DNA from: Asterias amurensis
Taxonomy: Eukaryota > Echinodermata > Asteroidea > Forcipulatida > Asteriidae
NCBI RefSeq assembly: GCF_032118995.1
Contig: NC_092654.1
Span: 11,912,284-11,976,283, forward strand
Direction of reading: 5' to 3'
DNA length: 64,000 nucleotides
Positions 1 to 16,713 of the stretch are shown here, piece by piece (position 1 is the first letter of the stretch; every line of letters starts with the position of its first letter). A program made the translations under genes and the position numbers. Under the pieces are notes generated by a model. It searched no databases. It was not told the origin of the DNA and worked only from the letters and a program-made list of their open reading frames with translations.

Positions 1-54
1 TTCTAGAGGGCAAGATCATTTTGCAATGTAGGGCACTATAGTCTATGGGAAAAT

Positions 55-180
55 TTTGTCTCCGTTGCCCCTGGTGTATGCCAGTGGTGCCCCTTGAAAT
101 GTTTACCATTACTTATAAGATTTAACAATGGAAGTGCCCTTGCAAAATGAAAACAGCCTTGCCTTTTCAAAGATGAAAAT
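55..180. repeat. Family F dispersed repeat, degraded copy
   Basis: This is a degraded copy of a repeat rich in 'gtgccctt' and 'gccttg' phrases, ending near 'aaagatgaaaatccagg'. Similar copies lie at 651-775, 51479-51650, 55432-55600, 56317-56482 and 62702-62872. No coding capacity or terminal inverted repeat is visible, so its class is unknown. Confidence 0.55.
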
Positions 181-183
181 CCA

Positions 184-323
184 GGGGTGGATTTCACAAA
201 GAGTTAAGACTAGTCTTATCTCCAGTGACTCGTTATTAACTTAGGACTATCCATGCAATTTGTATATCTCCTAGGACTAGTCCTAAGTTAGGACTAGTCC
301 TAACTCTTTGTGAAATCGACCCC
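184..323. mobile_element. Family E foldback element
   Basis: The element begins ggggtggatttcacaaagag and ends with the matching inverted end ctttgtgaaatcgacccc. The inside is built of 'ggactagtcctaa' palindromes. Other copies are at 21503-21633, 22360-22510 and 55275-55428. It is non-coding and looks like a non-autonomous DNA transposon. It abuts a family F copy on its left. Confidence 0.75.
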
Positions 324-650
324 AGGCCTGCTACATAATGCCTTGTGTGATGTCAGTGACCAAGCATGGCCTTAGTTTCACCCACTTCATCTGACCACAT
401 AATATCAAACAACTTTGCCCGATGCCTACAAGACTACTACAAATAATCAAGCAGACTGTAACCAACTGCTTGACTACTTCAATCTATAGCCATGAATAGG
501 TCAATACAGCACTACTTCACATGAACTTACATGTACAACAAGCCTTGTACGACCCCTGCTTATGCCTTACATTTGTGCTCATTTTTTTTTTTTTTTTAGG
601 TGAAGCAGTGATGTCTTCATGGAAGTGAAGTAGCCTTCTTGTCATCGTCA

Positions 651-775
651 GTACTTCAGGCTATTGCCTTCGTTGCCCTGGTATTGGTGCCCATTTAAAA
701 GTTTATCATTCCAGTTGAAGTGCCCTTTTCAAAATGAAAATGGCCTTGCTCTCCTCAAAGATGAAACTCCAGGTC
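651..775. repeat. Family F dispersed repeat
   Basis: It contains the shared phrases 'tacttcagg', 'gttgccctggtattggtgcc', 'gtgccctttt' and 'aaagatgaaactccagg', in the same order as the copies at 51.5, 55.4, 56.3 and 62.7 kb. Confidence 0.55.
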
Positions 776-3040
776 TAGGAAATTAAATGTTTTTTCTTGA
801 AAACTATGAGACGCAGTCACAAAGCACCGACTGTTGCAACCCATCCCAATAAATAAATAGTGCCAAAAATCTGGACTCCCTCATCCCTCGACACAGCTAA
901 AACCAGAAATAAACAATGGAGACCAACAACTTTATTCAGACCGGGACTAATTTTTACCACTTTCGACAATCCTAGCTTGTAATGCTCCGGCTTCGCCTTC
1001 GGGAGGCTGGTTAACGTTGTCGCAACTATCCACACCCTTGGCCTTGCTACCAGTTATTACATCTTTTAAAAAGGCTTTGCGCACACCGCACTGTCTTTAA
1101 ACGGCATACGCTATGCAAGAACACGGTCATAGCGCGCAATCATAATAAAGACAGCACGGTAGGACCTACTAATTTCTAAAGCTTCTCTAAAATAGTACAA
1201 TGCAAACAAAATTCTGACTACAATTAAAACATACTTTAACCTGGTTAGAGTAGCTCAAATTCCGTACATATTCTTGTTGTCCCTAACTTAACTATTCACT
1301 GCCAGTGACACTGGTGACTGGTACTAGCCTGATGTTGAGAATTGTTGTTTTAAATGCCATCCTTGGGTTTGGATGACAGGGTCAATGTGAAAATAAAATG
1401 TAATTAAACTAAGCAGCTCCCTCGGCTTACATTCAACCTAAAGTGGCTTGCTTGTTTTAAAGACTTGTTGGTAGTTCAAGACACAACACAAAGAATACAA
1501 CTTACAAGGAACATGTTGTGGATAACTTTCCGTATGGCGCCACCAACTTTTCACTCATTTTTACAAAAAGGGATACCTCAGTCTCATCATTGAGGTAAAT
1601 TAGATACTTTAATATTTCATATCAAATGAAAAAGTGGTGGCACGATACGAAATTTTTTCCAGGACGGTAAACAAAACAGCTATTTAATCATTAATAAGTA
1701 TGAAAATAATGAAGAAAACAAAACTGTTCGTTCGCAATAGAACGTGCCCTTTTCAACAAAGCCAACTGACGGAGGAGTCCAACTAAGCAATACATTACTA
1801 ACTACAACCTGAATACATACAACCCGAGTCAACACAAACGTGTGACACTTCCACTGAAGTAACAGTGACAAATGACAAATGACTTGATACTGCTCATCAG
1901 CTCAGGGAAAGCGCACTTTAGACATGCGCTAGCAATGGCTGCTGCGCTAATAAAACGAAAACGTTGAGTAATAATGAGTGGTCGGGCCAGCTCTGTTGGG
2001 GATTTTTGGGGGGCATACTGACTGCGCTGTCCTGCAAGCAATGGTTTGCAAATACCTACTGGCGTTTGAAAGCTGATATTATACTACATTGAATAAGAAA
2101 TGCTATTAGTATTACCTCATTCATGTAGCAGCAGATAGTTGTATTGCATTCAGCTCAGACCGCACGGCGAAATCTTGACATACGAAACAACATGGCAGAC
2201 GAACACAATCTTCCACGCACGACGAACCTGATGATGCATGCAATGGCCGTGAGTTTTGCCCACGTGCACATAGACCATAGACATTTCGCGCCAGATTACC
2301 AGTCATTTACCAGCAATGATTATCTTTCATAAACCGGGTACCAGTTAAATTATCATCAACGGCTCTTGCATGTATCTTACGAAATGTTTCATTGTGATGT
2401 CAAACTTCGCAGAAATTTTTTATGGATTACAATACTTCAAACTATTATTTGGAAATAATAATTGGCCATAAAAAATTCGGTACACCGATTTGCAGTTGGT
2501 AAAACACTAAATCCTTTATCGAACAACAATGCAATAGAAACAAAACTATAAAAGAGACGTCCAAATAATTTCCATCAAAAGAGGGCGCTATTTCAATTTA
2601 ACGGTGAGCACATTTTCACAGAAAATTTCCCTCGACCGTAGTATTGACCTATGTAGGATTGACCTATGGAAATACATTTCTGATTGAAGTAACTGAGCTC
2701 AGTATAGTCACATTTTGTGCTGCAAAGCGATCACCTTACTCAAGACTTGAGGGGGTGAGGTGGGATGTAGGATAATTTGTGAGTGGATGTCAAGACCTGC
2801 AGCACTCCTGGCTCTAATCCACTCATCCCATAGGTGCATCTTGCCAATAAGTCAGTTACTACAAATTAAAATCTTAGGTTTCCTATAATTAATTAGCAGC
2901 CGACACTTTCATTGGTACTGGGCATTGGGCAAGACTTTGAACTCTAGGACAAAACAGCATTCGTTTTGAGCCAGATGTGTGTGGAATACCTACCTGTACA
3001 TATCTCTTCTCCAACCAGTAATCAGTTGAGATATGGAGAC
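776..3040. other. No gene recognised
   Basis: Only short frames without family resemblance are present. The one coding-like signal is the possible exon at 2192-2248. No terminal inverted repeats were seen. The stretch between 1500 and 1700 is AT-rich. Confidence 0.5.
2192..2248 (+). other. Possible first coding exon, unrecognised
   Basis: An ATG in good context (caacATGG) opens 19 codons, starting M-A-D-E-H-N and ending M-H-A-M-A, directly followed by a perfect donor GTGAGT. I do not recognise the peptide and found no matching downstream exon before the eL42 gene. It may be chance. Confidence 0.15.
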
Positions 3041-3426
3041 TTAAAGACAGTGGACAATATTAGTAATTGTCAAAGACCAGTCTTCTCACTTGGTGTATCT
3101 CAACATATGCAGAAAATAACAAACCTGTGAAAATTTGAGCTCGATCAGTCCTCGGAGTTGCGAAATAACTATGAAAGAAAAAACACCCTTGTCACACGAA
3201 GTTGTGTGCTTTCAGATGCTTGATTTCGAGACCTCAAGTTCTAAACTTGAGGTCTCGAAATCAAATTCGTGGAAAATTACTTCTTTCTCCAAAACTAGGT
3301 CACTTCAGAGGGAGCTGTTTTTCACAATGTTTTATACCATCAGTCTCTCCCCATTACTCGTTCCCAAGTAAGGTTTTATGCCAATAATTATTTTGAGTAA
3401 TTACCAATAGTGTCCACTGTCTTTAA
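3041..3426. mobile_element. Family A MITE-like element
   Basis: Both ends carry TTAA. The left end is ttaaagacagtggacaatat and the right end is the inverted tgtccactgtctttaa. A central hairpin pairs 'gatttcgagacctc' with 'gaggtctcgaaatc'. The short frames across it recur in every copy because the repeat itself recurs; they are not genes. Confidence 0.85.
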
Positions 3427-3750
3427 TTTGAAACAAAAAGAGTCTTGCCAATCAAGACTAAATGGAGCAAGTGGGTGTCAGCAGCTGATGGGCAGTTCAA
3501 TCGAAATCATATGTTGTCATATTGTTTGGTCCCTTTTGAAATCTAGGATTTTGGTTTAAAATGCTTATCTTTTTATCAAAACTATTGATGAAACAATTAA
3601 ATCATACCTTCCCAAATAAGAACCCAGCAACCCCACAACGTTTCTCTATGTGCACTTGAACAAACAAGAAATCTCTTTTTAGAAAACAAATTATTACAAT
3701 AGATGGCTGCCATTTTAAATAACCATGCAGCTGAACATCCTCCAAACTGC

Positions 3751-3899
3751 GAGAGACTTTGGGTGACTCTAGGTGGCAGCAGATTCACCAGGTAAATCCA
3801 TTTTTCTCTGTAATGTGCGCATGCTCAGAACTACCAAAGTCGTAAACAATTGCAATTTACCTGGTAAGTCTGCTGATATCCAGCGTTCCAAAGTCTTCC
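3751..3899. mobile_element. Family I foldback element
   Basis: The copy reads gagagactttggg ... ctaggtggcagcagatt at the left and a partly inverted 'aagtctgctg ... cgttccaaagtcttcc' at the right. It shares 'gcgcatgctcagaacta' with the element at 44074-44200, which is in the opposite orientation. Confidence 0.55.
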
Positions 3900-4184
3900 A
3901 TTGACAGGGAGGAAAGCCTGTTTAGAAAAAAAAACTAACTAATGAGAAAGTAATGGTCTACTGAGAAGAGACGCTTTATTTGCAAAAGTTTTTTTTTAGC
4001 CAAGTGCCACAAGCTTTACATCCCCTATGAAAAGATACTCCTGTTAGATCTACCATCCTAAGTTCAGATATCACTTCTATTCCTACACCCCTTGTGTATT
4101 TCACTAACCGTATGTGTAAATCATCGAGCTTTGGGGTGAACATAGGGTTGAAACTTTGCAGGTTGGAAGAATACTTATAAGACC

Positions 4185-4305
4185 GATTGGCGATCACACC
4201 ATGTGAATATCTATTATTGAGCAGTGTTGGTTCAGAAAACCGCCGATTCTTTTCAGAACCAACACTACTCAAGAGAGATTTTCACATGGCGTTAACGCCA
4301 ACCTC
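4185..4305. repeat. Imperfect inverted repeat
   Basis: The arms 'ccatgtgaatatctat...gagcagtgttggttc' and 'gaaccaacactactc...gattttcacatgg' face each other around 4235. No second copy was seen. Nothing else is recognised between 3900 and 4678. Confidence 0.5.
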
Positions 4306-4678
4306 TTTTAAAACATAGGGTTGTGTTGGAACATTGGGATGTCATCGGAATATAGAACATTCACCATCAAGCAATTTCCTTGAAGAGGCGTTAGAAACTT
4401 TATAACAGCAAACTCAGATCTTTATACTTTCAGTCAACCCCTGGTACAGTACTTATATTTAAATGTTTTCTACAGGATTGGCAAGCATGAAAGACATCAT
4501 TGTTTATTTCAGTCTGAAAGCTTTGAGGTTTGTACCGTTACTAGAAACATGTTTTAGTAGTCGAGAACTGTATCTGAAATCCCTAAAAAATGCAACACCT
4601 GATTTTGGTTGTTAAAACTAAATGATGCTGGAAATTGAGCATGGTTTTTCACTATTTTCTCCAAACTTATATAGTTTG

Positions 4679-5070
4679 TTAAAGGAACACGTTGCCTTGG
4701 ATCGGACGAGTTGGTCAAAACAAAAGCGTTTGTAACCGTTTTTTTTTATATAATGCATATGGTTGGAAAGATGTTTTAAAAGTAGAATACAATGATCCAC
4801 ACAAGTTTGTCTCGAAATTGCGTGGTTTTCCTTCTACTGTGGGAACTAACACGCTCGGCCATTTATGGGAGTCAAAATTTTGACCCCCATAAATGGCCGA
4901 CGTGTTAGTCGACAAGGTAAAGGGAAAACCACGCAATTTCGAGGCATGTTTGTGTGCATCATTGTATTCTACTTTTACAACATCTTTCCAGCCATATGCA
5001 TTTTATAAAAAACGGTTACGAACGCTTCCAAAGACCAACTCGACCGATCCAAGGCAACGTGTTCCTTTAA
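4679..5070. mobile_element. Family C TTAA-flanked foldback element
   Basis: It starts TTAAAGGAACACGTTGCC and ends GGCAACGTGTTCCTTTAA, and is close to palindromic along its whole length, meeting at 'ggagtcaaaattttgacccc'. Related copies are at 13116-13772 and 61396-61745. Confidence 0.85.
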
Positions 5071-5330
5071 TTGAAGTACTATATCATGGTTGATCACACA
5101 AAATATGCAAAATGTCTGTGTGACTGTTTAGTCAGCTCTACCAATCCAGTACTAAACCTTTAAAATTTGCAGAATGTTTCTGGTGGGAACACCATCTTGG
5201 TCCAAACAAAAACATTACTGCAAGTGACAACAACAGAAAAAAGAAAAAAGAAAAAACACAAGGACAATTCCAACCACACACTTAATAAAGTAAAACATTC
5301 AATCATGGATACTGTTTATAAATCTGCTGG

Positions 5331-5336
5331 TTTATT
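5331..5336 (-). promoter_or_regulatory. RPL36A: Poly(A) signal of the eL42 gene
   Basis: AATAAA on the minus strand lies about 130 nt past the eL42 stop codon, a usual distance for a short ribosomal-protein 3' UTR. Its use is inferred from position. Confidence 0.6.
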
Positions 5337-5466
5337 GTGATATTCTCTGTAGTGAAATCGTTTTATCTCCCATTGATAGCATTATTACTGTCCCATGAGT
5401 GTTGTGTTTGACATCAAGTAGGTTAACATCAAGCTGTGTAAATCCAGTATGTAGTCCTAGATAACT

Positions 5467-11632
<6,166 letters not shown>

Positions 11633-11635
<3 letters not shown>

Positions 11636-11661
11636 TTTGATCGCTTTGATTGAAAAGAGGG
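11633..11661 (-). promoter_or_regulatory. RPL36A: eL42 exon 1: 5'TOP-like start, short 5' UTR and ATG
   Basis: The minus strand reads CCCTCTTTTC then about 16 nt, CAAAATG and the donor GTGAGAG. The pyrimidine run (11661-11652) is the terminal oligopyrimidine start typical of ribosomal-protein mRNAs and would place translation under nutrient control. Placing the ATG alone on exon 1 (11635-11633) gives ATG|GTC, matching the usual eL42 start. The exact start site is inferred. Confidence 0.75.
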
Positions 11662-12397
11662 AACGAGGTTGACCAATTTTCAACCTTCATCCCAGCGCTT
11701 TTGACGACGCGACGTATTGCGCCCCCATTTGTTCAGTTATAACCAACGTCAGCGAAGAGCAACAAGAGTGAAAAGACCATAGGTCTTGTTTTAACCTGTA
11801 AATCGAGGACTTCTTCTTGATCTCCCATTGTTTGGACTTTCAGTAGGTCCCTTTTTTTTTTCTTTTCTTTTTTACCGACGTCCCCAATATTAGTACACGA
11901 AAGTCAAAACACACGGGCAGCCTATGACACGCTTACACAAACATGGATTACAAAACATCTGGGGACAAGAAAGAATAAAGTTAATAAACACAGGGAAAGG
12001 ATGACCAGTGGTTTGGGAAAGAGAAATCAAGTTTTCCCGGAAGCTTCACTGTTTGGCTATCATACCAAGGGCTACATGTCTTTTTTGCCTCGTAATTTGT
12101 TCAATGTTAGGCCCAAAATATGATCAAAAGAAACCTCAGTAAACCTTCGGTGATTTTTTCTTCATTTTGGCCATTAAAAAATTGCTGACCCTGTCACGTT
12201 TTTGCTCAGATTTGATAAAAAAAAATTATTTGGACTTACCCTGATGATTTTTCTCTATTTTGGCCTTGTAATGAAAATGATGGAACAACCCCTTGCGATT
12301 TCAATTTGGGTTTTTTTGCCTCAAAAATTTGATAAAAATGCCAGGTCAACTCGAAATTCCAACACCTCACAAGCTGGGTCAATATTGCCATTGGGTG
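11662..12397. other. Upstream flank of eL42; no gene recognised
   Basis: The first hundred bases past the eL42 start (to about 11770) are richer in CpG ('gacgacgcgacgtattgcgc') than the surroundings, as expected for a ribosomal-protein promoter. Beyond that only AT-rich non-coding sequence is seen. Confidence 0.4.
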
Positions 12398-13092
12398 TGT
12401 CCCTTTAAAAGGATCTGGGTACTTTGTGTAGGACACAAAACACAACGTCCACAGACTTACATTAAACTTTGGTTGGAAGATAATAATTGTAGAAAGCCCC
12501 CCCCCCCACCTTTGAATAATTATTACTTAGGTGCTAATTTTGAGAGTGAGTAAAACGAGTCTCGAAATTTATTTTGGCATGTAAAACGTACTTTCGTGGC
12601 ATCGTTTTACCCTTTTCTAAAAAAATAATCATAATACACAGCACCTTAGCAAGTAATGTTAATACACTGGACACTATTGGTAAATTGTCAAAGAAGTCAC
12701 TTGGTTTATCTCAACATAATCCATAAAGTAACAAACAGGTGAAAATTTGAGCTTCAATTGGTCGTCGAAGTTGTAAGATAATAATGGGAGAAAAACACCC
12801 TTGTCACACTAAGTTGTGTGCTCTAAGGGCAGATGCTTGATATTGAGACCTCAAAATCTAATTCTGAGGTCTCGAAATCAAGTTCGTGGAAAATTACTTC
12901 TTTCTCAAAAACTACGTCACTTCAGAGGGAGCCGTTTCTCGTAATGTTTTATTATACTATCAACAGCTCTCAATTACTCATTACTTATTTTTAGTAATTA
13001 CCAATAGTGTCCAACGTCTTCGAGAAGCTTTCAACCAACATCTATCTAAGTCTGTGCACATTGTGTTTTGTGTTACAAAAACTGAGTAGTAC
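12398..13092. mobile_element. Family J element split by a family A insertion
   Basis: The left part (12398-12658) runs from 'ctttaaaaggatctgggtac' to 'gcaagtaatgtt'. The right part (about 13021-13092) resumes with 'agaagctttcaacc' and 'gtgcacattgtgttttgtgt' in inverted order. Between them sits the family A copy at 12659-13020. A run of 13 C lies inside. Confidence 0.6.
12659..13020. mobile_element. Family A element nested in family J
   Basis: The left end is ttaatacactggacactatt and the right end accaatagtgtccaacgtct. The inside carries the 'gacctcaaaatctaattctgaggtc' type hairpin. It replaces a TTAA that the family J copy at 22.1 kb has at the same place. Confidence 0.8.
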
Positions 13093-13115
13093 TAGCATAC
13101 TCCAATCCTTTAATG

Positions 13116-13772
13116 TTAAAGGAACACGTTGCCTTGGATCGGTCGAGTTGGTCTTTGAAAAGCGTTTGTTATAATATCAGGGGTCGAAATTGCCACTAGC
13201 CCGCTAGCCCGGGACTACCAGATTTACAGCCGGGCTACTCATTTTTCCAGTTTGATAGCCCGACGGGCTAGTGGAAAAATAATGCAAAAATCATCATCAC
13301 AAACAATAAAGAACTATGTTATTGGTGTATTGTAAAGTTTGAGCCGTGACGCGAGACATAATGTGTCTTTCGGGCTACCAAAATCTAATCAGGGCTACTA
13401 AAAATTATTGGTCACTAGCCCTGCTGACTACCATGGAAATACACTTAATTTCGACCCCTGAATATGCATATGGGTAGAAAGATGTTGTAAAAGTAGAATA
13501 CATTGATCCACACAAACATGCCTCGAAATTGCACGGTTTTCCTTTTACCTCGTCGACTAACACGGTCGGCCATTTATGGGAGTCAAATTTTTGACTCGCA
13601 TAAATGGCCGACCGTGTTAGTTCGAAAACCACGCAATTTCGAGGCAAACTTGTGCGGATCATTGTACTCTACTTTTAAATTATCTTTCCAACCATATGCA
13701 TTTTATAACAAACGGTTACAAACGCTTTTTTATAGACCAACTCGTCCGATCCAAGGCAACGTGTTCCTTTAA
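13116..13772. mobile_element. Family C element with a nested family D insertion
   Basis: The ends are ttaaaggaacacgttgcctt and aaggcaacgtgttcctttaa. The two arms match the copy at 4679-5070, but the left arm is interrupted after 'gcgtttgttata' by the element at 13177-13461. Confidence 0.85.
13177..13461. mobile_element. Family D element nested in family C
   Basis: Inverted ends are tcaggggtcgaaatt and aatttcgacccctga. The inside repeats 'actagcccgctagcccggg' and 'gggctac' blocks. ATA lies on both sides, a possible 3-bp target duplication. It is non-coding and appears once in the window. Confidence 0.65.
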
Positions 13773-14856
13773 CTACCTCAAAGTTTCACTACCCGATGGG
13801 TATAGTAACAATCCGTATCGATGCGTAGGCTGATCATCTCTTCCTCTCCTAGACCACTCGCCATTCTATGTTTACATCGACTCCCCCACGCGAAATCCTA
13901 TTCAAACCCCTATGCTAGCGCGACTATATGATGAGAAGAATCCTCCTACACATTCCCCTACAGGTTTAATTGTCATGTCAACAAAGTTACAGTTTCACTG
14001 GATTACTTCTGTCATTATGATAGCGTGTGATCCGGACATTGACCGACCATAGCCCGTTTAGAAGGATTATACTTTGGAATATTGGACTAATAATGGAAGC
14101 GTTACTTAGAGACAAAGGACACCTTTTAGTTTTTGAAACAGAATGTATTATATAGGGCCTATAATAATACAATAAAATAACGCGCGGTTGAAAATAATAA
14201 GATGTTTAAGTGGTCATCAAGTAGCGTTGATTTGATTTCATGAGGCTTAGACTTTTATTCTAAATATACTGGTTGAGTATTTTTGAATAATTGTTTCGAA
14301 TAAAAGCATTAATTTATATAAGGGGACTAAAATAATAATAGTGGGTGCACCAGATACGCAAAGAGCGCCCTCACTAGGCATCATCATGTGTCTTGGTATT
14401 TCGTGACTGTACGAGTTGATGCATCAAATTAGTTTCCAAAAGCGGTAGCATACTAATAAACAGATAGCCTAATTGTAAATACTTATGACGTAGCAGCCAG
14501 TGTTGACGTACTAATTACTCGTACTCGATAAATACTTCCCACTTTCCACTCGTACTCGTAATTGTTTTTGTAAAGGTCCCCGATGAGGGCGCAACATCGA
14601 TTCGACTGGCTCGGAGGGACTGGGCTGGGCATGTCTTGAAATGACCGTCAGTAGAAAAGGCTACCTTCTCATCGAAAAAAGCGCACTCCCTAATTGTTGA
14701 TTTAGTGACATATTATCAGAAAAGTCGTTTCATCCCAAGGCGAAACATTCAGCGCAAAAGTAGTGCGGTTGCAGACTTGGAAACATCAAATTATTGCATT
14801 TGGCCTCCAATTAACGCGAAGGCTACTCCCAAATGGTACAGATCAGCAATTGGAAA
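13773..14856. other. No gene or repeat recognised
   Basis: The stretch is AT-rich and carries stops in all frames. It includes a short run of 'actcgta' motifs near 14505-14565, similar in flavour to the larger array at 57 kb. Confidence 0.4.
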
Positions 14857-15243
14857 TTAAAGACAGTGGACACTATTGGTAATTGTCAAAGACTAGTCTT
14901 CACAGTTGGTGTATCTCAACATATGCATAAAATAACAACCCTGTGAAAATTTGAGCTCAATCGGTCGTCGAAGTTGCGAGTCATTAGTGAAAGAAAAAAC
15001 ACCCTTGTCACACGAAATTGTGTGCTTTCTGATGCTTGATTTCGAGACCTCAAGTTCTAAACTTCAGGTCTCGAAATCAAATTCGATGAAAATTACTTCT
15101 TTCTCGAAAACTACGTCACTTCAGAGGGAGCTGTTTCTCACATTGTTTTTTTACAATCAACCTCTTCCCATTACTAGTAATCAAGAAAGGTTTTATGATG
15201 ATAATTATTTTGAGTAATTACCAATAGTGTCCGCTGGCTTTAA
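14857..15243. mobile_element. Family A element
   Basis: A full-length copy with TTAA at both ends, in the orientation with 'attgtcaaagactagtcttc' at the left. The central hairpin is intact. Confidence 0.88.
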
Positions 15244-15248
15244 GCAGA

Positions 15249-15355
15249 CGAGATATTATGTCGTGCGCACGAGATAATTATGTCGTGCGCACGACATAAT
15301 AGGTTGTGCGTACGAGATGTCGTGCGCACGAGATATGTCGTGCGCACGATATAAT
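15249..15355. repeat. Short palindromic tandem repeat (gtgcgcac units)
   Basis: Five blocks of 'tcgtgcgcacga' or near forms are spaced by 'gataattatg', 'cataataggttgtg' and similar. Each core is its own reverse complement. No second locus was seen. Confidence 0.8.
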
Positions 15356-16616
15356 TTGTTTGTTTTAAATGTCCACTTAGGGGCTCCGTATGGTTTTGAC
15401 TGGGACATATAAATAAAATTCGGTTTAACAACCGTCAACTCCCCGAGAGAGAAATGTGACGCTTGGCAGCAAGGCAAGCACGTCACGTTCTCACGGACAT
15501 TTAACCCCTCTTCACGATAACCGGGTATAGGCCTAAACGTAAAGCACAAGGGAAGACTTGTCCTCTCCATGTCTCTCCGATTGAAGTCTGTCCCGCCTTC
15601 GCTTCATTTGAATATGAAGGAGATGACACGTCGTATAGTAGATTGCTTCTCTTTTTAACCCCGGATTTCTCATCACACTTCCGTTGTGTTCTCAAATAAT
15701 GATGCACAAAGAAGGCGAATCATACGGTCAGATGATGCGCAAACATCATCAGGAATTGATTGCTGTAAATTATCACCGTATTGACACACCGTGGTGCGGG
15801 GCTGTTCGAGGATAATAGTCCAAGGCAGAAGTAATATGCTACCCGGTATAAAGTCACGGAGAAAGTGGAAATTATAACTTATTTGGTCATGACTTCGTGG
15901 ATGACATTTACAGCATAAGGAGAACACCGCTCCTGCTATTGACCGGTCTGCTTTCCTCTTCTTCTGACGGCTTTATCCACTCTATTGCTTTATCAGACAG
16001 CTATGCTGCAGGAGATAAGACGTTGAGGTTTATTTCTCCTCTACATAAACCGCCCGAAGCGCAGTGGGAGAACGAGCATGTTCACAACTTATCAGATACA
16101 CTCCAACTTCAGGGTTCGTGACCAACAGTTTAATCGGCGTTTTTTTTTTCATCATGATTTGCGTTGCCCCAATTCTGGAGTTTAACAAGCTTCGAGACAA
16201 ATCGATTTAACATTTTTCGCTCAAATCTTTCTTAAACGTACATTTTATTACTGTGTTCAAAATTTACTCAGTTTTTCTTGGTTGGTGCTGTCACAGGACC
16301 AATGAAGATACGCTGCAAACTTGAGCCCTGGTTAGTGCCAAGCAGTGCATTTGTTTTTCAGCCGACGTGAACGTCTGACAGGAAATGGACATTTAGTTTT
16401 TTGTAACGGGCTGTCTTTCTCTTGTGTGGTTGAGTACATTTCCACATGGCGAATGCCTCAGCGAAGCGTTAGCGTTGAAACACGCATTTAATCTTCTCTT
16501 ACAGTTCATTTGAGAGGTCGCTTCACACTGCAGTTGTCAAAAGGGAAAGCAGATCTTACTAAGGATAAATTCTCCTGGATTATTTCCGACTACCATCAGC
16601 TAGAGCCTATACTACC
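15356..16616. other. 5' flank of the plus-strand RERG-like gene
   Basis: No coding exon is recognised. A good acceptor (atcttctcttacag, ending at 16504) lies 112 nt before the start codon, so the ATG exon may be joined to an upstream non-coding exon within or before this stretch. The promoter was not located. Confidence 0.35.
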
Positions 16617-16713
16617 ATGAGTACATCTAGCCCGTTCGGCAGGAGGAAGAAAAGTGGGTCACAGACAGAGGTCAAAATAGCTGTTACTGGTGTCAATGGC
16701 GTTGGGAAAAGTG
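16617..16713 (+). CDS. RERG-like gene 1, exon 1 (start and P-loop)
   Basis: The ATG opens 32 codons: a Ser/Lys/Arg-rich N-terminus (M-S-T-S-S-P-F-G-R-R-K-K) and then V-K-I-A-V-T-G-V-N-G-V-G-K-S. The donor is AGTG|GTAAGT, phase 1. A 16.3-kb intron follows. Confidence 0.88.

Noticed and set aside
3135..3371. Recurrent short protein with 'MLDFETSSSK...' in many places on both strands
   Set aside because: It is the translation of family A's central hairpin and right arm, seen in every copy with frameshifts. The nucleotide repeat explains it fully.
15249..15355. CRISPR-like spaced repeats
   Set aside because: The spacing is irregular, the units are palindromic and the DNA is animal nuclear DNA.
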